Source: Actinomyces oris
Lineage (GTDB): Bacteria; Actinomycetota; Actinomycetes; Actinomycetales; Actinomycetaceae
Assembly (NCBI RefSeq): GCF_006546825.1
Contig: NZ_VICC01000005.1
Span: 143,504 to 207,503, forward strand
Direction: 5' to 3'
Length of the DNA stretch: 64,000 nucleotides
The notes under the pieces were generated by a model. It ran no database searches. It was not told where the DNA came from and saw nothing but the letters and a program-made list of their open reading frames with translations. A program made the position numbers and the translations under genes. Shown here in pieces: positions 1 to 7,766 of this stretch (position 1 is its first letter; every line of letters begins with the position of its first letter).

Positions 1-123
1 CGGTGCCGTGCAGGCCGCGGACGGCACCGCCGGCGTGGTCTGCGTCCCGGTGCTCTGGGCGGGTGCATCGGTGGGAGCGGCAGAGGACTTGGAGGGACGG
101 GTGGACTGCTTCTTGCCGGCCAT
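1..123 (-). CDS. N-terminus of unidentified protein (runs off window)
   Basis: Only the first 41 codons are in the window. The start is the ATG at 121-123 on the minus strand, and the frame stays open to base 1. The visible peptide begins MAGKKQSTRPSKSS and continues with a low-complexity stretch rich in Ser, Thr, Ala, Pro and Gln, so it is a disordered, basic N-terminus. No domain is visible and I do not recognise the protein. It lies downstream of trpS on the same strand, about 150 nt after the trpS stop and beyond a strong hairpin, so it is probably a separate transcription unit. In many actinobacteria the gene after trpS is a YihY/BrkB membrane protein, but that is a guess from context only. 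Confidence 0.5.
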   Translation of the reverse strand, partial: MAGKKQSTRPSKSSAAPTDAPAQSTGTQTTPAVPSAACTAP

Positions 124-200
124 CGGCGTCGTGTTCGGAGTCACAGGAACAAGACTACGATGAGAAACGAGCTGAGTCACATGCCGGCTCGCAGGGCGCG

Positions 201-237
201 GATCGGCCCGGTACGCGCGTCGCGAACCGGGCCGATC
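201..237 (-). terminator. Hairpin terminator after trpS
   Basis: A perfect 12-bp GC-rich inverted repeat (arms 201-212 and 226-237, 13-nt loop) lies just past the trpS stop codon. No U-tract follows, as is common in high-GC actinobacteria. Confidence 0.6.
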
Positions 238-275
238 GGGTGGCTGGGCAGGTCGGTTCAGCAGCCGGCAGGCCC

Positions 276-1388
276 TCAGTAGTTCATCTGCATGGCGGTG
301 CGGACGTCGTCGAGCGTCCTGGTAGCGACCTCGTTGGCCCGAGCATTGCCCTGCCGCAGGACCTCCAGGAGGTAGTCCTCGTTGGCCGCCAGCTCGGTGC
401 GACGGGCCCGGATGGGGGCGAAGAACTCGTTGACGGCCTCCGTGGTGACCTTCTTGAGCGTGCCCGCCCCGCCGTCGCCGATGCGCTCGGCGATCTCCTC
501 GGGAGCGCCCGCCCCGCACAGGGAGGCCAGCATCAACAGGTTGGAGACCTCCGGCCGGGTGACCGGGTCATAGGTGATGACGCGCTCGGAGTCCGTCTTG
601 GCCTTCTTGAGGGCCTTGGCGGTCTCATCGGCGCTCATGCGCAGCTCGATCGTGTTGTGGCGCGACTTGCTCATCTTCTCCCCGTCCAGGCCCAGCAGCA
701 TCGGGGCCTGGCTGAGCAGCGCCTCGGGACGGCGGAAGACCGGGTGGTCCTTGACCGCCCGCCCGTAGCGCTTGTCGAAGCGCTGAGCGATGAGCCGGGC
801 CTGCTCCAGGTGGGGGAGCTGGTCCTTCCCGACGGGCACGAGGTTGGCCTGGCAGAAGAGGATGTCGGTGGCCTGGTGAACCGGGTAGGTGAGCATCAGG
901 CCGCTCATAGCCCGCCCGTCGGTGGCCTCCAGCTCCGACTTCACCGTGGGGTTGCGGTGCAGCTCGGACTCGGTGACCAGGGACAGGAAGGGCAGCATCA
1001 GCTGGTTCTGGGCCGGGACCGCCGAGTGGGCGAAGATCGTCGAGCGCTGCGGGTCCACGCCCACCGCCAGGGCGTCGGTAATCAGGGACAGGACCCGCTC
1101 GCGAATGGGCCCTACGCCGTCGCGGTCGGTGATGACCTGGTAGTCGGCCACGAGGATCCAGGTCTCTACGCCCGCGTCCTGGATCGTCTTCCAGGAGTGC
1201 ATGGTGCCGAAGTAGTGGCCCAGGTGCATGTTCCCGGTGGGGCGGACCCCGGTGAACATCCGGTAGCGGCCGGGGTTGACGGCGATATCGGCCTCGATCT
1301 CGGCGGAGCGGGCGATGGATCGGGCCAGGGAGGCGTCATTGGTGGCGTTGGCCAGGGCCTCCTCGGCCGCGGTGGGGGTCTGAGTCAT
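276..1388 (-). CDS. trpS: Tryptophan--tRNA ligase
   Basis: Cytoplasmic class I aminoacyl-tRNA synthetase that charges tRNA-Trp with tryptophan using ATP. The 370-residue product starts with an extra stretch of about 40 residues, then enters the Rossmann fold. It shows RPTGNMHLGH (HIGH motif at residues 55-58) and GEKMSKS (KMSKS loop, 238-242). The usual TrpS length is about 330-350, so the extra length is N-terminal. The start ATG has no ribosome binding site. Instead a TAGGAT box lies exactly 6 nt upstream (1395-1400), which suggests a leaderless mRNA. Transcription ends at the hairpin at 201-237. Identification is secure. Confidence 0.97.
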   Translation of the reverse strand: MTQTPTAAEEALANATNDASLARSIARSAEIEADIAVNPGRYRMFTGVRPTGNMHLGHYFGTMHSWKTIQDAGVETWILVADYQVITDRDGVGPIRERVLSLITDALAVGVDPQRSTIFAHSAVPAQNQLMLPFLSLVTESELHRNPTVKSELEATDGRAMSGLMLTYPVHQATDILFCQANLVPVGKDQLPHLEQARLIAQRFDKRYGRAVKDHPVFRRPEALLSQAPMLLGLDGEKMSKSRHNTIELRMSADETAKALKKAKTDSERVITYDPVTRPEVSNLLMLASLCGAGAPEEIAERIGDGGAGTLKKVTTEAVNEFFAPIRARRTELAANEDYLLEVLRQGNARANEVATRTLDDVRTAMQMNY

Positions 1389-1451
1389 GGCCTCATCCTA
1401 GGGGGTGCTGGTGTTGCGACGGACTGGGGCTGGCGTCGCCCGGCCCCGGGC

Positions 1452-3179
1452 TCAGTCATCGGCAGGCTGGGCGGCCAAGGCGCGCTCCAGCTCTTGGCGG
1501 GCCTGGGCGACGCGCTCGGGAGTGAAAGAGCTGTCATGGCTGATCAGGGCCAACCCATCGAGGATCTCGGCACCATAGCGGTGCCCGTGCCCGGCAGGCA
1601 CGTTCATCGCCCGCGGCAGGTCTGCGCTCACCTGGAAGAAGGTGATGTAAGGCATCCAGTGCATAGCGGGGGAGCGATCCTTCCCTGGCTGCTCCCCTAA
1701 CCAGTCCGGCGTCTGACGGATCAGCCTCGGCGACCACCACACCACCGGGTCGCTCGCATGCTGGATATAGAGGATCCTCTGGTCTCCCCAGCTGTTATCT
1801 CCGGCGAAGGCCTCCATGTCCGCCTGGTCCTGGGCGAAGCGCACCGTCAGGCCGGCCGAGTAGGTGGGGTCTACCTCCCTTGTGCCCGGATCGCGCCGTG
1901 TCACCAGGTCTTGCCACAGCCGCGAGGAGTTGGGCGGTCCTACCCATAGGACGCCGTCGACCGAGTGCAGGACGTCGGCCAAGCTGTCGAAGGCGGCCTC
2001 ACCGGCCAGCACTCCCATCGACTCCCCATACAGCAGGAGCCGGGGCCGGTGGCCTTCCGGAAGCGTCTTCCACCAGGCCACGATAGCCGTCACCAGCGCC
2101 TTGCCAGAGGCTCGGGCCTTGTCAGAGTCGGCAATGAACTGCACTCCTGAGGGCAGGCAGGAGTACTGGGCTGCTGCGATCGCGGTATCACCGTCGTAGA
2201 GCACCTCCAGTGACAGGGCCGCTACTGGGTCCACCCAACCGGTCCCCGTCGTCGGGGCGATCAGGATCGCCGAGCGGGAGGCCGCCCCGGTGCGCTTGAG
2301 CTCCTCAACGACCAGCGCGGCTCGGGCCTTGTCACTGCTGGCGCTCTCCAACCCGGCGTAGACACGGATCGGTTCACTGGCCGGCCGAGAGGTCACCTTC
2401 TCAAGGCCCTGCGCATTCAGGCCCCGGCCCACGAAGCGCTTTCCGTAGGCCCCCAGGGACTCCCAGGACACCAGCGAGTCCGGTGAGCCTGAGCGCTCGG
2501 CCGCCGTCGGCTGCGACGTCGAGGGCGGATCGGCGCTGTTGCGCACGGAGAAGGCCGACTCCGCGCCCCGGATGATGATGCCCGGGATCGCCTGGTTCAC
2601 CAGCGTGAATACCAGCACGAGCACGATGATCCAGGAGGATGCCGAGCGCACCGGCAGTGGTATCCGCTGTGGCAGGTTCCGCTTCAACCAGGCCTCCAGG
2701 TGCAGGAAACCGCGCCCCACCATGACCAGGGTCATCCAGATGCTGAAGCCCACGGGGAAGACCAACAGGTACTGCGCGGGCGAGTAGGCGCGGTAGTCAG
2801 TCAGGGAGGCCACCTGCTGCTGCCAGTGGACCGCCTGCAGCAGGATCGCATTGAGCCCCAGAATCACGATAACGCTCAGCGTTATCTCCACCCGTCGTCT
2901 CCAGCGAGGCACCCAGGATGGCAGACTCCGGCCGCTGGCCTCCCACAGGATCTGCACCACCCTGCTCACCCAGGTACGCCAGTTCCACGACAACCAGACG
3001 CCTACGAGGTAACCGGATGCCGCGCACAACCCGCAGGCCACCCCCTGAAAGAGGATGTCGCGGGGGATGAGCGACGGTGTCAGTGCCAGGACGAAGAACA
3101 CTGAGCCCAGGACCAGTCCGGCCGGATCCGGCCGCAGACGGTCCCAGGCACGTTCAACAGGGGGAGGAAATGTCGGCAT
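1452..3179 (-). CDS. Membrane-anchored alpha/beta-hydrolase (Abhydrolase_9 type)
   Basis: The 575-residue protein has an N-terminal membrane domain of about five hydrophobic helices (roughly 21-38, 43-65, 100-118, 137-158, 181-203). A C-terminal alpha/beta-hydrolase domain follows from about residue 265 to the end. The nucleophile elbow is GESMG at 385-389, so Ser387 is the predicted nucleophile; a His in a GHGHRYG context near the C-terminus is the likely triad base. This layout matches the Pfam pair Abhydrolase_9_N plus Abhydrolase_9, a family of actinobacterial and proteobacterial proteins of unknown substrate. The hydrolase domain should follow the last membrane helix, but its side of the membrane cannot be told from sequence alone. 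It lies between trpS and glgX on the same strand with short gaps and shows no sign of damage. Confidence 0.85.
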   Translation of the reverse strand: MPTFPPPVERAWDRLRPDPAGLVLGSVFFVLALTPSLIPRDILFQGVACGLCAASGYLVGVWLSWNWRTWVSRVVQILWEASGRSLPSWVPRWRRRVEITLSVIVILGLNAILLQAVHWQQQVASLTDYRAYSPAQYLLVFPVGFSIWMTLVMVGRGFLHLEAWLKRNLPQRIPLPVRSASSWIIVLVLVFTLVNQAIPGIIIRGAESAFSVRNSADPPSTSQPTAAERSGSPDSLVSWESLGAYGKRFVGRGLNAQGLEKVTSRPASEPIRVYAGLESASSDKARAALVVEELKRTGAASRSAILIAPTTGTGWVDPVAALSLEVLYDGDTAIAAAQYSCLPSGVQFIADSDKARASGKALVTAIVAWWKTLPEGHRPRLLLYGESMGVLAGEAAFDSLADVLHSVDGVLWVGPPNSSRLWQDLVTRRDPGTREVDPTYSAGLTVRFAQDQADMEAFAGDNSWGDQRILYIQHASDPVVWWSPRLIRQTPDWLGEQPGKDRSPAMHWMPYITFFQVSADLPRAMNVPAGHGHRYGAEILDGLALISHDSSFTPERVAQARQELERALAAQPADD

Positions 3180-3208
3180 CGGGCGCCAGCCTATGCCGAA
3201 TCAACTAC

Positions 3209-3236
3209 CCGGTGCGGCTGCCTTAGCTCGCACCGG
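3209..3236 (-). terminator. Possible weak hairpin at the glgX stop codon
   Basis: An 8-bp inverted repeat (3209-3216 with 3229-3236) overlaps the glgX stop codon. It is short, has a 12-nt loop and lacks a U-tract, so it may only attenuate read-through into the hydrolase gene. Confidence 0.3.
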
Positions 3237-5640
3237 CTGCCTCAGTCTGTTCGGTCTGGGGACCTGCCTTGAGGGTCTCCAGCGGTTCGCCGGAGAAGTA
3301 GATCCGCAGGGACAGCGCCTCCAGCATCGTCGTGTCGCCCGGCCGGTCGTGATGGCAGTCCGTGAGACTCTCGGCGGCGCGGCCCTCGGGTTCGGCGGCC
3401 GTGGTCCTGACCTCCTTGACCTCGCCGGAGCCGTCCGTCTCGATGATGACGTCGGCCTGGGTGTCCTGGGGGCTTCGGCTCACGCGCCGTGCCTGGGAGA
3501 AGGGTGCTGTGTGAGGCTGGGGGACCGCCCAGGTCGAGTCCCAGGCCAGGTGCCAGTCGGTCCCGCGTCCCTCGGGCAGGACGACATCGACCTGGTCCAG
3601 GGCGCCGTTGATGACCACGAGCATGTCGTCGTCGTTCCAAGGGTGGCCCGAGCGCAGCATCTGGACGACGCGAGTGTGCGGGTCGTGCCAGGAGTCCCCG
3701 TCCATCGGTGCGGCATCCGCCCGGTACCAGGCCAGATCCGCGATCGCGTCGCCTTCCAGGACCTGGCCGGTCGCGAAGCGCGAGGGGCGCACCACCGGGT
3801 GGCTGTGGCGCTGGTGGATGAGGAATCGCGTCGTGGCGACCAGGTCGCGCTGCCAGACCTCCAGGTTCCAGTCCACCCAGGAGAGCACGGAGTCCTGGCA
3901 GTAGCAGTTGTTGTTGCCCTGCTGGGTGCGTCCCATCTCGTCGCCCGCCACCAGCATGGGGGTCCCGGCGCTCAGCAGCACGGTGGCCAGCAGGTTGCGC
4001 ATCGACCGGCGGCGCAGCACCTCGATCGGGCCGCCGTTGATGCCCTCGACGACGTCCCCCTCGAAGCCGTGGTTCCAGGAACGGTTGTTGGAGTTGCCGT
4101 CCCGGTTGTCCTCCTTGTTGGCCAGATTGTGCTTGTGGTCGTAGACCACCAGGTCGCGCAGGGTGAAGCCATCGTGCGCGGCCACGAAGTTGACCGAGCC
4201 CAGCGGGCCGCGACCACCGGGGAACTCCCCGTGGCTGAACAGGTCCGCGCTGCCCGACAGGCGCGTGGCCAGGTCTCGCAGGTCCGAGCCCAGACGGCCC
4301 TTGGAGATCTCCGAGGCGTCATGCAGCCAGAAGGAGCGCGTGGTGTCACGGAAGTGGTCGTTCCAGTCCTGGAAGGGCTCGGGGAACTGCCCGGTGCGCC
4401 AGCCGCCGGGCCCCACGTCCCAGGGCTCGCTGATGAGCTTGACCGTGCTGAGCACCGGGTCCGTGGCGATCGCCGTGAGCAGCGGGTGACGCGGAGAGAA
4501 CTCCGCGGCGTGGCGCCCCAGAGTGGTGGCCAGGTCGAAGCGGAAGCCGTCGACACCGACCTCGGTGACCCAGTAGCGCAGCGAGTCCAGAACCAGCCGG
4601 ATCGCACCCGTGGCCCGGAAGTCCACCGTGTTGCCGGTGCCGGTGACGTCCATGTACTGCGCCGGCAGGTAGGGGGCGTGCAGGTAGTAGTCCAGGTTGT
4701 CCAGGCCGCGCAGGCTCAAGGACGGGCCATCGACACCGCCCTCGCAGGTGTGGTTGTAGACGACGTCGAGCACGACCTCCAGGCCGGCCTCGTGGAGCAT
4801 GGAGACCATGCCGCGGACCTCGTCCAGGACCGCCTGCGGGCCGGCCGCACGCGCCGCGGCCGTGGCGTAAGAGGGCTCGGGCGCGAAGTAGCTCAGCGTG
4901 GAGTAGCCCCAGTAGTTGCTCAGGCCCCGCTTGGTCAGGAAGGGCTCGCTCACCGAGGCGTGGATCGGCAGCAGCTCGATCGTGGTGATCCCCAGGGCCT
5001 TGAGGTGCTCGACCGTCACCGAGTGGGCCAGCCCCGCGTAGGTGCCGCGCAGCTCCTCGGGCACCCCGGGCAGCTGGTAGGTCAGGCCCTTGACATGGGC
5101 CTCATAGATGACGGCGCGCTCGCGGGGCACACGCGGGCCCGGAACCACCGGGAAGGTGTCACCGGTGACCACGCCGACGGCGGTGCTGCCGGCCGAGTCC
5201 AGGCGCGAGGGCCTCCACGGCTCGGCCGCAGGGACCAGGTCATCGGTGACCTCATGGGCGTAGACGGCCGGCCCCAGGTCCACGTGGCCGTCCAGGGCCC
5301 GGGCGTAGGGGTCCAGCAGCAGCTTGCGGGGGTTGTAGAGCAGGCCCTCGTGCGGGTTCCAGGGGCCGTGGGCGCGGTAGCCATAGCGCTGACCGGCACC
5401 GACACCGGGGACGTGCGCGCTCCACAGGCCCCGCGAGGGCCCGTGCATCCCGATCCGGGTCTCCTCCACCACGGCGCCGTCGGCATCCATGGTCAGCAGG
5501 CACAGGTCCACGGCCGTGGCATGCGGGGCGTGGACCGCGAAGTCCGCGCCATCTCCGTTCAGGGTGACGCCCAGCCCGTGGTCGGGAGCTGCGGGCAGGT
5601 CGGCGCGCGGTGCTGGAGCGGGCTCTGGCGTCGAAGGCAT
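3223..5640 (-). CDS. glgX: Glycogen debranching enzyme GlgX
   Basis: GH13-family alpha-1,6-glucosidase/isoamylase that removes branch stubs from phosphorylase-trimmed glycogen. From the ATG at 5640 (805 aa) an N-terminal CBM48-like domain spans about residues 20-110. The catalytic barrel follows with DVVYNHT (292-298, region I), DGFRFDLA with nucleophile Asp369 (region II), ISEPWD with acid Glu405 (region III) and AAHD with Asp490 (region IV). The protein is about 100 residues longer than typical GlgX; the excess is mostly a polar C-terminal region. An in-frame GTG at 5676 adds 12 residues. I prefer 5640 because the extra residues look non-conserved and a GACAAT box lies 6 nt before the ATG, but the start is uncertain. 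It is transcribed divergently from etfB. Confidence 0.94.
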   Translation of the reverse strand: MPSTPEPAPAPRADLPAAPDHGLGVTLNGDGADFAVHAPHATAVDLCLLTMDADGAVVEETRIGMHGPSRGLWSAHVPGVGAGQRYGYRAHGPWNPHEGLLYNPRKLLLDPYARALDGHVDLGPAVYAHEVTDDLVPAAEPWRPSRLDSAGSTAVGVVTGDTFPVVPGPRVPRERAVIYEAHVKGLTYQLPGVPEELRGTYAGLAHSVTVEHLKALGITTIELLPIHASVSEPFLTKRGLSNYWGYSTLSYFAPEPSYATAAARAAGPQAVLDEVRGMVSMLHEAGLEVVLDVVYNHTCEGGVDGPSLSLRGLDNLDYYLHAPYLPAQYMDVTGTGNTVDFRATGAIRLVLDSLRYWVTEVGVDGFRFDLATTLGRHAAEFSPRHPLLTAIATDPVLSTVKLISEPWDVGPGGWRTGQFPEPFQDWNDHFRDTTRSFWLHDASEISKGRLGSDLRDLATRLSGSADLFSHGEFPGGRGPLGSVNFVAAHDGFTLRDLVVYDHKHNLANKEDNRDGNSNNRSWNHGFEGDVVEGINGGPIEVLRRRSMRNLLATVLLSAGTPMLVAGDEMGRTQQGNNNCYCQDSVLSWVDWNLEVWQRDLVATTRFLIHQRHSHPVVRPSRFATGQVLEGDAIADLAWYRADAAPMDGDSWHDPHTRVVQMLRSGHPWNDDDMLVVINGALDQVDVVLPEGRGTDWHLAWDSTWAVPQPHTAPFSQARRVSRSPQDTQADVIIETDGSGEVKEVRTTAAEPEGRAAESLTDCHHDRPGDTTMLEALSLRIYFSGEPLETLKAGPQTEQTEAAGAS

Positions 5641-5795
5641 GGGCCCATTGTCATGGCGGCCGCTGGTTGCTACCACTTGAAGGGACGTGAGGTCTCCCTC
5701 GTGGGAGTGCGCCCCGTCGCGTTCAACCCACCCGCTGTGACTGCCTCGTCATCATCGCGTCGTCTTCATCCCTGTCCTGACGCCGTGTCAGGGTG

Positions 5796-5809
5796 ACTGA
5801 GCGCTCAGT
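5796..5809. promoter_or_regulatory. 14-bp perfect palindrome upstream of etfB, TetR-like operator
   Basis: ACTGAGCGCTCAGT is a perfect palindrome ending 34 bp before the etfB start, in the glgX/etfB divergent spacer. A core of TGAGCGCTCA is the kind of site bound by TetR-family dimers. It overlaps where a -35 element would sit for a TGTTAT-like -10 at 5823-5828. No TetR gene lies next to it, so the regulator is unknown. Confidence 0.45.
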
Positions 5810-5843
5810 GGCGAGATGCCGCTGTTATGGCAACCTTGAGCCC

Positions 5844-6602
5844 ATGAGAATCGTGGTCTGCATCAAGCACGTTCCTGACGTCCAGTCCGAGCGTCGCATC
5901 GAGGACGGCCGCCTCGTGCGCGGCGAGGAGGACGTCCTCAACGAGCTCGACGAGAACGCCGTCGAGGCCGCCGTCGCCCTGGCCGAGGAGGCCGACGGCG
6001 AGGTCATCGCCCTGACCATGGGGCCGGAGGATGCTGAGGACGGGGTGCGTCGCGCCCTGCAGATGGGGGCCGACTCCGGGGTCGTCGTGGCCGATGACGA
6101 CCTGGCCGGCGCCGACGTCGTCACCACCGCCCGGGTCCTGGCCGCCGCCATCGAGCGCATCGGCGAGGTCGACCTGGTCGTCACCGGAATGGCCTCCCTG
6201 GACTCTATGACCTCCATGCTGCCCGGCGCCCTGGCCGCCGCCCTGCACCTTCCGGCCGTCACGCTGGCCAACCGGCTCGAGGTCGACGGCGGCGCCGTAA
6301 CCGTCACCCGCACCGTGGGCACCGTCCGCGAGGTCCTCAGTGCGCCGCTGCCCGCGCTCGTCAGCGTCACCGACCAGGCCAACGAGCCCCGCTACCCCAA
6401 CTTCGCCGCCATGCGCGCCGCGAAGAAGAAGCCCATCGACTTCTGGGATGTTTCCGAGCTCGGCCTTCAGATCGCCGAGCCGGCCGTCGCCGTCGTCGAC
6501 GACGAGGCCCGACCCGCCCGTGAGGCCGGCATCATCCGCACCGACGCCGGAGAGGCGGGCCGCGAGCTCGCCGCCTGGCTCGTGGAGAACAAGCTCGTCT
6601 GA
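5844..6602 (+). CDS. etfB: Electron transfer flavoprotein subunit beta
   Basis: The 252-residue protein begins MRIVVCIKHVPDVQSERR, the standard N-terminus of EtfB/FixA, and keeps the ALQMGADSGVVV, TGMASLDSMT and RYPNFAAMRAAKKKP segments of the family. EtfB binds AMP and pairs with EtfA, which carries FAD, to pass electrons from acyl-CoA or other dehydrogenases to a quinone or ferredoxin acceptor. I chose the ATG at 5844 over an upstream in-frame start at 5793 because the family begins there. The next gene is etfA, 97 nt downstream, so they form an operon. No dehydrogenase or ETF-quinone oxidoreductase is nearby, so the electron donor is unknown. A palindrome at 5796-5809 may control the pair. 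Confidence 0.95.
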   Translation: MRIVVCIKHVPDVQSERRIEDGRLVRGEEDVLNELDENAVEAAVALAEEADGEVIALTMGPEDAEDGVRRALQMGADSGVVVADDDLAGADVVTTARVLAAAIERIGEVDLVVTGMASLDSMTSMLPGALAAALHLPAVTLANRLEVDGGAVTVTRTVGTVREVLSAPLPALVSVTDQANEPRYPNFAAMRAAKKKPIDFWDVSELGLQIAEPAVAVVDDEARPAREAGIIRTDAGEAGRELAAWLVENKLV

Positions 6603-6699
6603 CGGCCGGCCGCAGTGCCCGCCCACGTCCCGGCAGGGGCGCTGGACGCCGTCGCGCCGCCCGCTCGCCTCCTACCACTCGCGAAAGAAGCTGATTCCC

Positions 6700-7680
6700 A
6701 TGCTCGATGCCCCCCTGCTCGTCCTCGTCGACCTCGAGACCACCGAGGCCGCCCCCACCGGCCCCAGCCTGGAGCTGCTCACCGCCGCCCGGGAGCTGAC
6801 CGGCGGCGACGTCGTCGCCCTGGCCCTCCAGCCTCTGGGTGAGGCCGCCTCAGCGGCCCTGGCCGGCGCCGGAGCCACCCGCTTGCTGTCCGCCGACCTG
6901 GGTGAGGCCGCCCACCTGCCCGCCACCGCAGCCGACGCCGTCGTGGCGGCCGTCGGCGCCGTCCAGCCCGCCGCGGTCCTGGTCGTCTCCGACTACCGCG
7001 GCAAGGAGCTGGCCGGACGGGCCGCCGTCGTGCTCGGCTCGGCCTGCGTCAGCGACGTCACCGCCCTGGAGGCCGCCGGCACCGAGCTGCGCGCCTCCAA
7101 GCTGGTCCTGTCCGGCTCCTGGTCCACCACCGCCGGCGTCGCCTCGGGCGGCAACGCACCGATCATCGCCGTGCGCCCCGGGATCGCCGAGGTCGCCGCG
7201 ACTGAGGGGGTGCCCCTGACGGCCGAGCCCCTCGAGGTCCCCGTCAGCGCCGAGGCCGCCGCCGTGCGCCTCGTCTCGCGTGAGGCCACCTCCGTGGCCT
7301 CCGGTCCGGTCCTGAGCGAGGCGCGCACTGTCGTCGTGGGCGGCCGCGGCGTGGACGGCGACTTCGACCTGGTCCGCTCCCTGGCCCAGCCGCTCGACGC
7401 CGCGGTGGGAGCCACCCGCGTGGCCTGCGACGAGGGCTGGATCGAGCGCAGCGCCCAGATCGGTCAGACCGGCGAGACCATCTCCCCACGCCTGTACATC
7501 GGCCTGGGCGTCTCCGGCGCTGTCCACCACACCAGCGGCATCCAGGGGGCCGGCACCGTCGTCGCCATCTGCGACGACTCCGAGGCCCCGATCTTCGAGA
7601 TGGCCGACTTCGGCGTCGTCGGCGACGTCACCGAGGTCGTGCCCCAGCTCGTCGAGGAGCTCGCCAGGCTGCGCGGCTGA
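6700..7680 (+). CDS. etfA: Electron transfer flavoprotein subunit alpha
   Basis: The 326-residue partner of EtfB. The N-terminal half is an adenine-nucleotide-hydrolase-like fold. The C-terminal FAD domain is clear from GGRGVDGDFDLVRSLA, ACDEGWIERSAQIGQTG and GVSGAVHHTSGIQGAGTVVAI, which contact the flavin. I set the start at the ATG of MLDAPLLVLVDLET at 6700, which matches the family N-terminus; AAAGAAG 12 nt upstream is a modest ribosome binding site. A longer open frame upstream overlaps etfB and is not plausible. The operon ends at the hairpin at 7713-7753, shared with the convergent gene at 7767. Confidence 0.95.
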   Translation: MLDAPLLVLVDLETTEAAPTGPSLELLTAARELTGGDVVALALQPLGEAASAALAGAGATRLLSADLGEAAHLPATAADAVVAAVGAVQPAAVLVVSDYRGKELAGRAAVVLGSACVSDVTALEAAGTELRASKLVLSGSWSTTAGVASGGNAPIIAVRPGIAEVAATEGVPLTAEPLEVPVSAEAAAVRLVSREATSVASGPVLSEARTVVVGGRGVDGDFDLVRSLAQPLDAAVGATRVACDEGWIERSAQIGQTGETISPRLYIGLGVSGAVHHTSGIQGAGTVVAICDDSEAPIFEMADFGVVGDVTEVVPQLVEELARLRG

Positions 7681-7712
7681 GCTCGTCCTCAACGACCTCG
7701 TCCTCAATGACA

Positions 7713-7753
7713 TTGTGGGGGTGCCCCGTCTCATCGACGGCGCACCCCCACAA
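7713..7753. terminator. Bidirectional terminator between etfA and the propeller protein gene
   Basis: Perfect 12-bp inverted repeat (arms 7713-7724 and 7742-7753) in the 86-bp gap between two convergent genes. It can serve both strands. Confidence 0.75.
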
Positions 7754-7766
7754 CGCGCACGGGGCG

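Noticed and set aside
3..1700. 565-codon plus-strand frame at the left edge
   Set aside because: Shadow of trpS and the hydrolase on the minus strand; no domain.
3055..5796. 913-codon open frame on the plus strand
   Set aside because: It is antisense to glgX, which has all GH13 motifs. High GC keeps the opposite frames open, and the translation is low-complexity Val/Gly/Arg/Gln.
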